Part shown: in pieces, positions 22,461 to 34,089 of the stretch
Layout: the number at the start of each line of letters is the position of its first letter
Position numbering within the stretch: the first letter of the stretch is position 1
Notes under the pieces: model-generated
Told to the model about the DNA's origin: nothing
Databases searched by the model: none
What the model saw: only the letters and a program-made list of their open reading frames with translations
Origin: Triglochin maritima
Lineage: Eukaryota > Streptophyta > Magnoliopsida > Alismatales > Juncaginaceae
Reading direction: 5' to 3'
DNA: 64,000 nucleotides
Assembly (NCBI GenBank): GCA_963682175.1
Contig: OY821787.1
Location: forward strand, 15,912,501-15,976,500
Position numbers and translations under genes: made by a program

Positions 22461-23169
22461 CAAAAACCGCAATGCCACTGGAAGAAGGTTTCGGTGTGGA
22501 ATGAAATTTGAAATTTAAAAAATAAGATTTTGAGGTTAGCTGACAAACAGTACAATGGTTTTTATGGGATGGAGAGAGGTATTCTCGGGAGAAAGAGTTT
22601 GATTTTGTGCAGAGTCTGTTCTGGAAAGAGAGAGTTTGGGTGGTTTTGTTTGATGGACGTGGTAATATGAGTCATCACCCTATATGCTTAGCTGGCCGAT
22701 CCAGCTCAGCGTGCGTGAATTTTGGGTGGGACATTGTGTAACATCCCCGAACAGCGGAAAATTTAAACTTTTTAAATCATAAGAAACACGTGGACAAACC
22801 ATCAAGAGTGGGGACATTACTGAAAGAAATACATAAATAAGTCTGGTGCACCAGAATACAATACGAGTTTGTCAAAAGAGTGATTACATTACAACACGAA
22901 ACACAAGGTACATGTAATCACGGCAACCTAAAAGTAGGCAGACGACAGGATCCAGTCCCAAGGTGCAATCTCCCTCGGTCACCACCCGTCGGAACCTAAC
23001 GCGGTCCTGAAAATAAACATAACAACAATGCCTGAGTTTCCATAAGGAAACCCCGTATGACAAGCTCACCTATATGCCCTAACATACTAGTATAGCATGG
23101 CATGAAATACAAAGCAGTAAAACAACATTGCCACCAAGGGCCAAACCGGACATCCGTCCCGCGATCGTT

Positions 23170-23345
23170 CCCGCTGCCACACAGGCCCCGCGGTCTACAA
23201 TCGCCACCGCTGCCATACAGGCCTCACGGTCCACAACATCGCCGTCGCCACACAGGCCGCACGGTCCACAAACACCGGTACCACACAGGCCACACGGTCC
23301 AACCTCACCGCCGCCACACAGGCCGCACGGTCCAAACATTGGGTC
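23170..23345. repeat. minisatellite inside solo LTR
   Basis: Five imperfect tandem copies of a unit of about 35 bp built on CCACACAGGCCGCACGGTCC, with CACCG-type spacers. Shorter versions recur at 23540-23565 and 23650-23710. Confidence 0.75.
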
Positions 23346-24224
23346 TCCGTAGAGACCTACCGTAGGCACATACGGTCTAACGGACAATACGCAACACATC
23401 CCTACACGCGACTACACGAGCTAAGGGATCGGTGAGGATACGTTCGCACTTCCGCGCAAGGTAGAAATCAGATCTGAATACATCGTGGTCCACCACCACC
23501 ACACCAACGGAGTCGTCGCTCAGGTCGGTCCATCAACCGGCGCCACACAGACCGCACGGGATATCACTCGATAGGTGCCCAATCGAGCTACCTGTCGGAA
23601 CACATCATCGGCAGTCCATCGCCGCAACCACACAGGCTACGCGCGATCCTCCCTGCCGCCACACAGACCGCACAGGGGCCCTACCGCCGCCACACAGGCC
23701 GCACGGCACGTGCAATAACCGCCATCAAGGCCAGTCGAACATATCCGCCACACGTGGCCAGACAATCGACAGATCCGAACCGAAGTCCGCAGGGTCAACG
23801 AGCTCCCCGTGCAACACCAACTCCGGCTCCAACTGAGCAGGGTCGCGACCTCCGTCGCCGTCAATAGGCCGGTACCTCTCTGGACCTCCGTCGCCAATCC
23901 TGGCCGGTAGTCTCTGTGCCTCCGTAGCCATCGGCCGGTAGTCACTGCACCCGTCGGCAGTTGCGTGTTGCTGAAGCAATGGGATCCGTAATCCCTCAGG
24001 CCGCTACTCTAACGCGAGTCAAACGATCCACCAGATAAAGTCACGATCCATACATGGAAGTGACGCGTTCCGGACACCCACACTCTTCCACACGGCGGTC
24101 CCTGGGCAGGCACGCATAACGCGCCCACCGTCACCTCCCGGCTCACGCACAAGGCGAGGACACGGGTTTCCGTGGACAGAGTTGGCATCCTAAGTGGAAC
24201 CAGGAATCCTGTCCTGTGCAAAAC

Positions 24225-24705
24225 GGTCGACCGAAAGAGACACGGTCGACCGTTTTCCTCAAGGGAATTCGGTCAACCGAAGTGACAAACGGTCGACCGC
24301 TTCCACAAGGGAATTGGTCGACCGAAAGTGACAACTCGGTCGACCGTTTCCACAAGGGAATCGGTCGACCGAAGCGTCTGTCACGGTCGAACAATTTGCG
24401 CAGCACATAAATCCCAACGGTCTACCGAAGGTCTAAAACCGGTCGACCGAACGAGGTCAAAATCCGGAATCTGGTCAACGCTCAAAACGAATCTATCGGT
24501 CGACCGACTCAGGGGTCTCGGTCGACCGAACACTTACAGGGTCAACCTAATATTTTCTATGTCATCAAACGGTCGACCGAAAACGAATATCCTACCGGTA
24601 CACTAAAGTTACGGTCGACCGAACACAAGGTCACGGTCGACCGAAACACGACAGGAAGACTAAAAATACTGCGATCGGTCGACCGTCCAAGGGACCCGGT
24701 CGACC
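24225..24705. repeat. cluster of GGTCGACCG boxes
   Basis: Fourteen exact GGTCGACCG occurrences, most extended to the 10-bp palindrome CGGTCGACCG, lie within about 480 bp, along with variants such as GGTCAACCG. Some copies share a spacer TTCC-CAAGGGAAT. Similar but decayed boxes occur in the family B LTRs and in the hAT-type element at 33.4 kb. Confidence 0.85.
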
Positions 24706-25208
24706 GACAGACGTCTTCAACCTCGCGCCAGCCGAGGTTTTGGCGCCCAAACTCGTCGCCGGCGAGGTCTCCGACCTCCCGCGACCCACCAAATCATCAC
24801 CCCAACGTGGGTGATCACAATAGGCCTCTAATGCAAGAACTTGGCATACCTCTCTTTGAAGATCGACGAAGAACGCCGGACTTCACCGGAGCTCCAACGA
24901 CGCCTCGATACCGCGACCTCACGCGCACCTCCTCGCACCACGCCACGCCTAGCACGCTCGCCTCACGTGCACCTCCACTGCTCGAGCACCACGAAGGAAG
25001 AGGAAGGAATGGGTGGAGAGAATGAATGAAGAAAGGAAGAAGGAAGGAAAAGAGAAGAAGAACCCTTAAAACCCCTCTCTTGCTACAGTGCACGCCCCTT
25101 CACCTTCCCATGCAACTCCTGCCATTTCCCTTCCCCATGCAAACCACACCCTAAACCTCCACTAAACCAAGCTTAACCCTAAACAAGGGTTAGGGACATA
25201 ACACATTG

Positions 25209-26310
25209 GGTAGAAGATTATTTTTCCTATCATAAATACATTTACTCGCCAACTTTTCTATCTGAGAGTTTTGTTCTTTCTTAATGTACGCAGTAGCAGC
25301 ATACTTTGGATTAAAAATATGGTCCTAATTAAAGGGCTCGGATTGACTACAATATTAACAAGGAGTAATCCAACAATATTACCGTCGAAACTTGACTACA
25401 ATAGATTGATATTATTTTAGTGAATGACAGCATCATACTTGTATTATTGAAACCGATATATACAAATCGGTTTCAATTATAAAAGGATATATGACTACAG
25501 ATATTGAGTTTATGACATCAACATGGAAGTATCCTACTATTAGCTTATCATCGGATAAATCAGAATGAAAGAGGTACATATTATTAGCTTATTAAGACAA
25601 CAGTAATTTAACTATGAGTAAAAATTGAAAGTACCTTCACCGTGATCATTGGCTGCTAACACAAAAACGATGTATTTCAGGAGTGGTACTAGAGTCAAAA
25701 GTCCAAAAAATAGAATTTTTCATGACTCTCTTTATGAATTTACCGGGTTCCAAAAAACTTCTAACATTTCGCTCAGATTTCTGAAGCACCAGAAGTGAAA
25801 GAGGAGAGGAACTTATTTTATGCATAGATGAGCAAAGAGAAAATCTCAGCCCAACCAATCTTTGCTAATCTTATTTCCCCGGTGTAGGAAGGGATGTGGA
25901 CTTTCTGGATGCAATGCATTATTCTAAATCTATTGCCACATGTAAGTTTGCAGGTTTGAGTTTCTAACATAATATATATAATAATATGTTAGCTTATGCA
26001 ACATCAAGTGATTGTTTACAGACCTCGAATTGCACACTTCCGAAACCCGCCACCCAAACATGGCGACCCGATTGAAGATTTCTTGGAGGCGAGTTGTTGA
26101 CCGGATTGGACTGCGAACCTCGATGTGGTGTTAATAGTGTGATCTTTGGATAGGGGAAGGTAACCTGGAGGGGAAGATAAGGTTATTTTTATATGGTTGT
26201 GTTTATATACCTAAATCTCAAATAAAAATTAAGTATTATGAGTTTGATAATATAATAATTTGTTCCTTCCACTACGTTAATCATCTAATGTTGGAATGAG
26301 CAACATTCAT
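25209..26310. other. spacer, no gene seen
   Basis: AT-rich DNA without recognisable coding content. The open frame at 25646-25858 has no domain I can name. Confidence 0.5.
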
Positions 26311-26650
26311 GGCATCGTTTGGGTGGAAATAGCATTGGGTTGTGGGGCAGTGGGATGATGTCATTTTCGCAAGACAGTCCCAACCACCGATACAGTCCCA
26401 CAAACAACATTTTTGGTGTCTTTGGGTGGCCATTACCACCGTAACCGTCGGGTTTTTTATAGGAAAAAAATAGTGTTATATACATGCAGAGCAGCAGAGG
26501 AGGAACATGGTTGGGAGGTGTTGCAGAATTTTATGTTTTTTTTCCTACCACACGATTGGAGGTATTTTTTTCCAAATCCGAAGTCATCGCAGACCACCCC
26601 TACGTTGGCTCACTTCTGCCTTCAACCCAATGGGAAACAAACGAACCCTT
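26311..26650. mobile_element. possible Tourist-type MITE
   Basis: A 340-bp segment with loosely inverted ends. The left end reads GGCATCGTTTGGGTGG, and the right end read inverted is AAGGGTTCGTTTGTTT; CATTGGG follows in both. Such CGTTTG-rich termini are common in PIF/Harbinger MITEs. No clear 3-bp duplication is visible. Confidence 0.3.
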
Positions 26651-28402
26651 AAACCTACAAAAAAAAACTTGCAACAAAATTAATAGTCTTACATTTCCTG
26701 GAAAAATGTATTTTTATCACTAGAGTAATTTCAAGCTTAGGCATTTCAAAGACCACTACACTAGAAATTTAAAAAAATTGATATGTCTCGAAGATGACTT
26801 AGATGTTTTTATTTTATTTTATCTACTTTACCCTACACTTAATATTAAATCACAACCTGTCAAACATTAGAATGAAACTGCTAAAAATTTATTCCTAATA
26901 TTGACTATCTCAAGACGAGATCTTTCAACTAAGCTTGCCTTGGAGCAATGGTGTGAACGGGTGATATAAACAATGTATTACTTTAAATAATAATAATAAC
27001 TTCATTGTAATTTGTAACATCAAATTCAAACCATCATAACGTAGTTTACCAAATTCATCAAGTCTAAAATAGAAATCACGAAGGTCATGGAGCTTCCATT
27101 TACGTCCATGTTGGCTCTTCAAGGTTAATCCTACAAAAGGGCGGCAACACACTAATGCATATTATGCTCAATTACACTCCGTGCAGCAAAACAAAAAAGG
27201 GGATACAAACTTGAAAAAACACTAAATCACACGAGAGAAAAGTGCAAACAATACAAATGTTAATCACACATAACACATCCTCACACGGCCGATATATAGC
27301 ATTCACTAAGAAATCTCCAATATAGTTTTCCAAATTGTGTTACAAAAAATGAATTTCCCTATGCAAAAACAATGGCAGGATAAGCATAGCTGGTTCTACA
27401 AAAATTGTATGGTAGAACCACACAGCAATCCTGTAACATCCATAAAATCCAACTTTTCAACAAGAGACTATTACATGTTTCTCCTGTCTCCTTCCCGAGA
27501 CTGGGATGATTCTAAATATTTCAAAAACTTCAGCTGAAGGGCATTTTGAATCAGAACCGCTCTACTAAATAATCAACCTCTGGTCCATATGGACAAATCC
27601 ACAACCAGATCGCCTCTTCTGTCGTCAAAAGGAAAAAGGAAATAATAAAAGATGCATCAATCTGCATCTGAAGCAATTGTTGTAAGCTGGAATCACCAAT
27701 CAGGCAATTACCACGCAACCATAACAAATGAATGTACAAAATGCAAGTATAAGCCATATTTAAGGCAGTTGAGAAAAAGGAACTTCATTACGGCATAGGT
27801 TTTCTTGAATGTGATGAAATCCAACCTGATGGTGCCGTACCTTCTGCAAATAAAGGTTCTGGTAAATGAGATGCCACGTGAAAGCATAACTTTAGAAAGT
27901 AACATTTGGATCTCTATTAATTTTCACACAACAACTAAATAAAAAGATCTTTAGTACCTTACTTTTGACATCACGGGTGCTCTCCTGCCCAATGTTTCTA
28001 GTATATGATATTCAAACCATTCTCAATAGAGTATATCCTAAAAAGTAGAAGCCAATAACCCTAAGCTTACTGGTCCCCCGTCTTCTGACTTCCAACTTCT
28101 ATTAGACACCTTCCTTGGCTTCATTTGATTTCACTGTTCATACAAGAAAGATAAGATGCTAATTTGGATTGGAGGATATAAAAGTTTACGACAATGTGAA
28201 TAAAAATTATACATCACCAAAAACAATAACAACTAGAATAATGAGACGATCTACGCACAATGACCAAATGATGTGAGGTTTTTTTATCATGTGACATGAG
28301 GTTTATGGTACAAAAGGATTTAGACTTAAAAAGCAAGATATGCAGAGTAGAAAAGAAAAACGTACCCCATACCTAAGTACTCAACCCCAAACAGAAGATC
28401 AT
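26651..28402. other. AT-rich spacer downstream of the PPR gene
   Basis: No independent gene was recognised. The proximal part could belong to the 3' untranslated region or terminal exons of the minus-strand PPR gene, since candidate splice acceptors lie just above it. Confidence 0.4.
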
Positions 28403-28483
28403 TCATATAATGCAGGTCAAAAAGACAAGTGAGACCCCTTGATTTGGTAACTCCAATGCAGCCGTCTCAGTTTTGTCATTCTC
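28403..28483 (-). CDS. candidate alternative terminal exon of the PPR gene
   Basis: On the minus strand a pyrimidine-rich tract ends in TGATATGCAG at 28484, followed in phase 0 by an open stretch (ENDKTETAALELPNQG...) that stops at 28403-28405. The phase matches the donor ATG|GTAAGT at 30131/30130. A competing acceptor (TTTCTGTTTCAG, exon from 29071) would give a stop after one codon. Which one is used cannot be decided from sequence alone. Confidence 0.25.
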   Translation of the reverse strand, partial: ENDKTETAALELPNQGVSLVFLTCII

Positions 28484-30130
28484 CTGCATATCAGTGGAGA
28501 AGGAGATCAACGTTTCCCTGTTATGGCAGACAAAAAAACTTATGTTTTTTACTGGATTTTTTTTGTGAAAAACAAATTGCAGAATACGAACTCCAAACAT
28601 AACAAGTGAAAACAATTTACTCATGGAAAGCATTTTCATGTGGAAAAAAAAATTAGTGATCATACTTGAGTTTCTCCCTCAACTTCAACTTCACACGTAA
28701 TCAAATACAAAAAAAAACGTAATACCTGAAATCTGTTCAACATTGTGAATGGCTATTGAGTAGTGTTGCTCAGATAACTAAGAAAGATCCGGTCCCGGAG
28801 AAGCATGAGAGAAGCCACCTAGAAGACATGGTCAGTTTAAGCTCTTCAACATAGCCTGCTTCTTTGCAAAATTGCAACCCCCGCTTCATATATCAGTAGT
28901 GGTTTCCTTTCCCATAGATGCAAGCCTTCACATTCCAGTTTTGAAGGAAGCGACAACTTCCGGAGTACCAATTAGCTAACTGTAGGCTCTCCAATACATG
29001 AAGTGGAAGATCCAATTTTCATTACTCCTGGGATGAAGGACATGGGGAAGTATAAGAGATGCAGATTATAGCTGAAACAGAAATAAGGCAAAGAACAAAC
29101 AAGAAACAGACCGGGCAAGCAACAGACATGATTGTTGCACAAGAAACAACAATATTACACAATACTTGGCGAAAAGAACAAGATTACGCAATAAAAAAAT
29201 TGTGTATCTTCTGAGTAACCTATTAAAACTCACTCAATAGTCAATATGCTGGTTCATACATTAATATATAATATTTTAAAATACTTAAATGATTCTTTCC
29301 ATGGCAATGAAAATTGCAAACTAAAGTTCTAATCATCACATCCATATGAAGAACAGAAATAAATTATGAATAAACTTTCAGCAGCTGAGTATTAGAAAGT
29401 GATTAACACACACATGAAAGATGAAGTTAAAAGATTACATAGAAAATAAAGTACAATAAGGCCCAAGGATTCTGCCCCTAGATGTTCCTTAGGGTGGCTA
29501 TAGGCTGACACTGAGCATTTAGAAACACTAAAATTTAAGACATGCATATGATGTGTCACAATAATCAAAATTAACAAAAAGGTCAAATTAAATGAAGCCA
29601 TGCACCAAAGTCTCAACAAATTTTCAAACTACTACCAGGCCTCCCTTAGGCTTTAAATTTGAGAAAAGTAGATGATTTTTTTATCAGTGAGAACATTAAT
29701 AATAGTGAAAACCCACAATATTAAGATCATATCTGGGATTTGCCTCAAGAATAAGAGAGTGCACCATGCAATTCACTGGTGAAGGGAGGTCTTTCTAGAA
29801 CTTTATTTTGTAATTTGTATCACTATATGCTTCGGCATTCTCTTTTTTGAGCAGAGAGGTGATTAAATTCAAAAGGGTATAAAAAGAAAATTGAAATAAC
29901 TTTACTGATCAAAGGAGAAAAAAATTGAAACAACTAGTATTTGAATTGAAAACCATTGTACGCTATATATATTCTTCTTAAAGCATGCTCCAAATTACAT
30001 TGTGAACATTGAGAAATTACAGAAAATATTTCTTCGTTTTCATGGCCAATCAAGCAAAGGAAAACCATCCAGTACAGCTAAAGACAGTTGGCATCTAATA
30101 TGAGAATAAAACAATGAAATTGAGACTTAC
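28484..30130 (-). other. probable 3' intron(s) and untranslated exons of the PPR gene
   Basis: It begins with a consensus donor GTAAGT (30130-30125). Inside, about 28800-29071 looks exon-like: it has an upstream TTATTTCTGTTTCAG acceptor and a possible donor TCTAG|GTGGC near 28820. This suggests that the gene has introns near or after its stop codon. Confidence 0.4.
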
Positions 30131-33037
30131 CATCTGACATATGCAGTATGAGAGTTGCAATGCTTCATCCACCTTTCCAACCTTAATAAGTCCTTTAACA
30201 AGGTGAAATAGGACGGTGATTTCTGGAATCATGCCTTTTTTAGTCATGTCTACATACAACTCAAATGCCACGTCTACTCTAGAAGCAAGGCATAGGCTTT
30301 CGACAAGACAAGAAAATGTACTTCGGCAATCACTAGATAGTTGGCATGAAGATGTGGCAACTAGCTCTTTGTATAGCTCCAAGGCAACTTCCAACTTACT
30401 AGATTTTGAGAAATTATCAATAAGAACACAATATGAAAGAACAACTGGTCCCATACCAACCTTAGCAGTTTCTTCTAAAAGTCCATGTGAGATGAGAAAT
30501 TCTCTGCTATACCCCTTTATCAATTTATTGTAACTAGCCAAATTAGTAGGCCAGTAAGTCTGCTTCATTTCCTCCAAAAGATCAGAGGCTTCATCCAAAT
30601 GCCCAGCAGCGCAACAGTGATCTATGAGAACTCTATACGTGACAAAATTAGGAGAGCAACCCTTTTCAGTCATCAGTCTAAATAGCTCGAAACATTTTTC
30701 AATCTTACCGGTCTTCCCTATCCCGTCAATCATAGCAGTATAAGTTACAACATTAGGTTTGCATCCTTTCTCTTCCATCATGAGAAGTAGTTGATATGCC
30801 TCGTCAGTTTTGCCTGCTTTGCAGAGTCCATCAACCATCTCTGTATATATTACAACGTTAGGGGTGCATGAGTTTTCAAGCATCTTAGATAAAACCTTCA
30901 GAGCAAGATCAAGTCTTTTATCCTTAAACAACCTATCAATCAAGGAGCTATAAGTGAACACATTAGGACGATAACCACGTTCGCTCATCCTTACAATTAT
31001 TTTTTGAACTTCATCCAACATTCCAGCTTTGGCGAGACCATCAACAAGAGCATCATATACAACAATGTTAGGCTCGCATCCAGCATTTGACATAACCTCA
31101 AGTAAGTTTTGTGCTTCAGTCACTTTGCCAGCTTTGCAGAGACCATCTATAAGAGCACCATATGTGAACACATTTGGCTCAATATTTCCCATATCGGTGT
31201 CCTTAAAGTTCATGGCTGAATCTGAATCTTCGTTGCATCCTTTCATCCTTGAATAAATCTGGCACGCTTTCTCAATCTTACCAATCTTACAGAGCCCATC
31301 AATCAAAGCACTATAGGTTACAAGATTTGGCCGACAACCTTGTTTACACATCCATTCAAATAGCTCATGTGCCTGTAGTACACGCTTACATTTTAGGTAA
31401 GCATGTATTAGTGACGTACATGTCACCACATTTGGAGCACAACCATTCACGATCATTTCATCAAACAGTTTGCGGCCTTGTTGTAGAAGTCCTGCTTTGC
31501 AGAATCCGTCAATTATAATTGAGTAGGTATAGACGTCAGGTATGATATGTTTATCTTTCATTTCATAAAACAAAAGCAGAGCCTTCTCTACTTTGTCAGC
31601 TGTGCAGAGATACTCAATTACTTGTGTATAAGTACTAGTATCGGGAATAAATCCTTTACCCATCAATTCCTTAATAACCTGAAATGCCTTATCGAACTTG
31701 CCAACGCTGCAAAGGCATCGGGTATAATTACCGACATTGACCTTATTAAGAACAAAACCAGCATCTAACATCTCCTTGTAGGCCTTTTCAGCCAGTTGAA
31801 ATGCATCTTTACTTGGTAGATCCTCATATCCACATATACCACCAATCAATCCGTTATATGTAATATAGCCGGGCTTAATACCGCAACTTTTCATTTTGTT
31901 TAACAACTTATACGAGTAAGAATAGTCCCCTGTGCTACAATACGCATGAAGAAGAGAATTGAACAACTGCATGCTCGGACTAAAACCCTCTTTCATCATC
32001 ATGTTGAGAATCCGTTTGCACCAACCAAGCTGTTTTTTCCTGAGAAATCCAGACAGCAAAGATGTATAGGTCTCAACATTCGGTAGTAAAGAGCTCGTAC
32101 GCATCCGATGCAGGAACGACATTGCCTCGTCGAAAAGAGAAGATTCCATCAACCCACTGATCATCCTATTATAGATATCGGTATCAGGCCTGAACTCCTC
32201 TTTATCCATGACTTGAAGAGCTTCGGCCCACCTACCAACGTTGCAAAGAGCACCAACAAAACAACCCATAGTATCCCTATCCATAACATGCCCCGAGTCC
32301 AACATCTCTCTATGAACCAAAACCGCTGAATCCAACCTGTCGGCCGCCAGAAGCACCCGAACCAGCGAATTGTAAGTCGCTGGGGATGGCCTATACCCAA
32401 AATCCTTGAGCCTCCCAAGCTCCTCCAACGCAGTGTTCCAGAACCCACTGCGGCAGCATTTGCACACCAACGCATTCATCACTCTGCAAATAACCTCCTT
32501 GTCGTCGTCCCCGATCTCACGGAGCAAATGTTGTGAAATTCTCACAGCCTTCGAGAAACCCAGAACCACCAACAGAGCATCGTAAACAGGTGCCGTGTGG
32601 GAGTACCCGATCTGCCGACCTGCCCACATGAAAAACCGAGCAGCAGACTCCGGCCGTTTGAGCCGTCGAAGCACTTCCACCGCAAGAGTCGGATTAAGCT
32701 TCTCACGGAACCGTCTGAGAACCTTCTTAGTCGTCTCATCGAATAATTCCGACTTACGACCGGGACGCTCCTCCAACTCAACCGCCTTACAAATCAAACC
32801 GACATCGCCATCGTCCGACTCAACGGACGAATCAAAGGGTTTGGAGGTGACGTTCGACGGGTTAAGAAAGGCGAAGTCTTTGAAGGAGACGTTGGGTAGT
32901 GGGTCCGTCGGGAGGTCTGTGGGGTCGTGGGTTGAAAGGGAGGGACGGGTGGAAAAGAAGGTGCGGAGGAGGGTTGGGGGGATGGGTCTGCTGAGGATGG
33001 TTCGGAGGAGGAGGAGAGAGTGTCTCGAGGTGGTCAT
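30131..33037 (-). CDS. P-class PPR protein, probable At1g06710 orthologue
   Basis: The only intact host gene seen. About 969 residues are encoded in one exon, and roughly 20 tandem PPR motifs fill residues 150-960. Typical repeats read PNVVTYTAMIDGIGKTGKIEKCFELF and NVFTYGALIDGLCKAGKVTEAQ in structure. The N-terminus (LLRTILSRP, LLRTFFSTRPS) is Arg/Ser-rich and non-acidic, as for a mitochondrial presequence. Segments such as WAGRQIGYSHTAPVYDALL, LEELGRLKDFGYRPS and LSKMLENSCTPNVVIYTEM closely resemble Arabidopsis At1g06710 (997 aa), so length also fits. P-class PPR proteins bind organelle RNA and affect its stability, splicing or translation; the target here is unknown. Exon 1 ends ATG|GTAAGT at 30131, so a few residues come from a downstream exon. 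All frames are intact. Confidence 0.93.
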
Positions 33038-33075
33038 CGTTTGGGGTGACGGAAGGAGTGTGACCCATCACTCAT
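33034..33075 (-). other. upstream ORF overlapping the PPR start codon
   Basis: An ATG at 33075-33073 opens 13 codons whose TGA stop (33036-33034) overlaps the PPR start as ATGA. A second upstream ATG at 33068 is in the third frame and reads past the start to about 32862. Both matter only if transcription begins above 33075. If so, PPR translation would need reinitiation or leaky scanning. Confidence 0.45.
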
Positions 33076-33181
33076 ATCACTTGAGGAATGGAGGGAATGG
33101 GGATGGCGGAGGAGATGAGCAGTGTTTGATTGAATTTCCTAAACCCTAGCAGGGGAATGGAGGAACGACAGTAGCTGGCTG

Positions 33182-33697
33182 CACATGGGTTGGGTTCAAC
33201 CCGAAACCCAATCCGAACCTGACTGGTCGGGTCGGGTCGGGTCGGGTTGGGGGAGGGGTTCGGGTTGGGTCGGGTTGGGTTGGGAAAATCAAAAACCCAA
33301 ATTTTCGGGTCAGGTTCGGGTTGAGGAGGTCGGGTTGACCCAACCCAACCCGAACCCGATTTTTATTTTTTTTATTTTTTTTATTTTTTCCCAAATAAAC
33401 TGGTTGACCGAACATCACTCGGTCGATCGTTTCCAACCCGAAAATTTCGGGTGTTCAAGCCACCGGTCGACCGTTTAAGCACCAGTCGACCGAACCCGAC
33501 CAAGTTTGGGAGAAAATTTCCGAATTCGGGTTCAACCCGATCCAACCCGATCCAACCCGAAAATTTCGGGTCGGGTTGGGTTGAACCTAAACTGGTTCGG
33601 GTTCGGATTCGGGTTGGGTTTTTTCCCAACCCGAAAATTTCGGGTTGGGTCGGGTTGAGACCCAAACCCGACCCAACCCGACCCATGTGCACCCCTA
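33182..33697. mobile_element. hAT-type non-autonomous element upstream of the PPR gene
   Basis: It ends TGTGCACCCCTA. The 8-bp GCTGGCTG flanks it at 33174-33181 and 33698-33705. The left terminus lacks the first eight bases (expected TAGGGGTG, as in the copy at 45161) and starts CACATGGG. The interior is made of CGGGTTGGGT/AACCCGACCC repeats on both sides of a T-rich centre that carries four GGTCGACCG-like boxes (33400-33495). It sits about 145 bp above the PPR ATG. Confidence 0.7.
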
Positions 33698-33705
33698 GCT
33701 GGCTG

Positions 33706-34089
33706 GCTCAAGTTTAGACCCTTGAAAGTTGGAACATGGAGGTGAGGTCACTTCTTTTCTTTTCTTTTTCCTTTCTTTTCTTTTTCTTGGTTTCTAATTA
33801 TTCTATTTGTGAAAATGCTAAATGCGTTCTTTTGGAGTTTTTTTCTAACTTCTTTGGCAAAATAAGTCATGCACTTATTCTCTTCTCAAATTATCTTTGA
33901 CACTCCACGATCTCATCAAAATAAGTCATCCACATTTTTCAATGAACGTGGAAAGTTGGATGATCGATGGTGCAGAGACAAATTCTACTTCTGGACCAGA
34001 TATATCTGGATTATATATTTGGCTTTGGAATTTTAAAGTTCCTAAAGTTAACCAATAATGATGTGTGTATAAGTAGAACTCACTACTCC
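33706..34089. other. spacer, no gene seen
   Basis: T-rich sequence (TTTTCTTTTC runs near 33750) with no coding content. AGATATATCTGG at 34000 anticipates the neighbouring repeat. Confidence 0.5.

Larger units (their letters stand above)
22737..25203 (-). mobile_element. solo LTR of chromovirus-like gypsy element
   Basis: It starts TGTAACATCCCCG and ends GGGACATAACA. A perfect 5-bp duplication CATTG lies at 22732-22736 and 25204-25208, and there is no internal coding, so it is a 2467-bp solo LTR. On the minus strand it ends GGATGTTACA, a common end for Tekay/Del-type LTRs; orientation and family are inferred from that. It contains a GC-rich minisatellite (23170-23345) and a cluster of GGTCGACCG boxes (24225-24705). 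Confidence 0.8.

Noticed and set aside
23079..23399. Gly/Cys-rich 106-residue frame with repeated GPCGLCG pattern
   Set aside because: The repetition comes from the DNA minisatellite inside the solo LTR, not from a protein family.
33185..33690. telomere-like GGGTTGGG repeats
   Set aside because: The unit is CGGGTTGGGT, not TTTAGGG, and the stretch is bounded by hAT ends and an 8-bp duplication.
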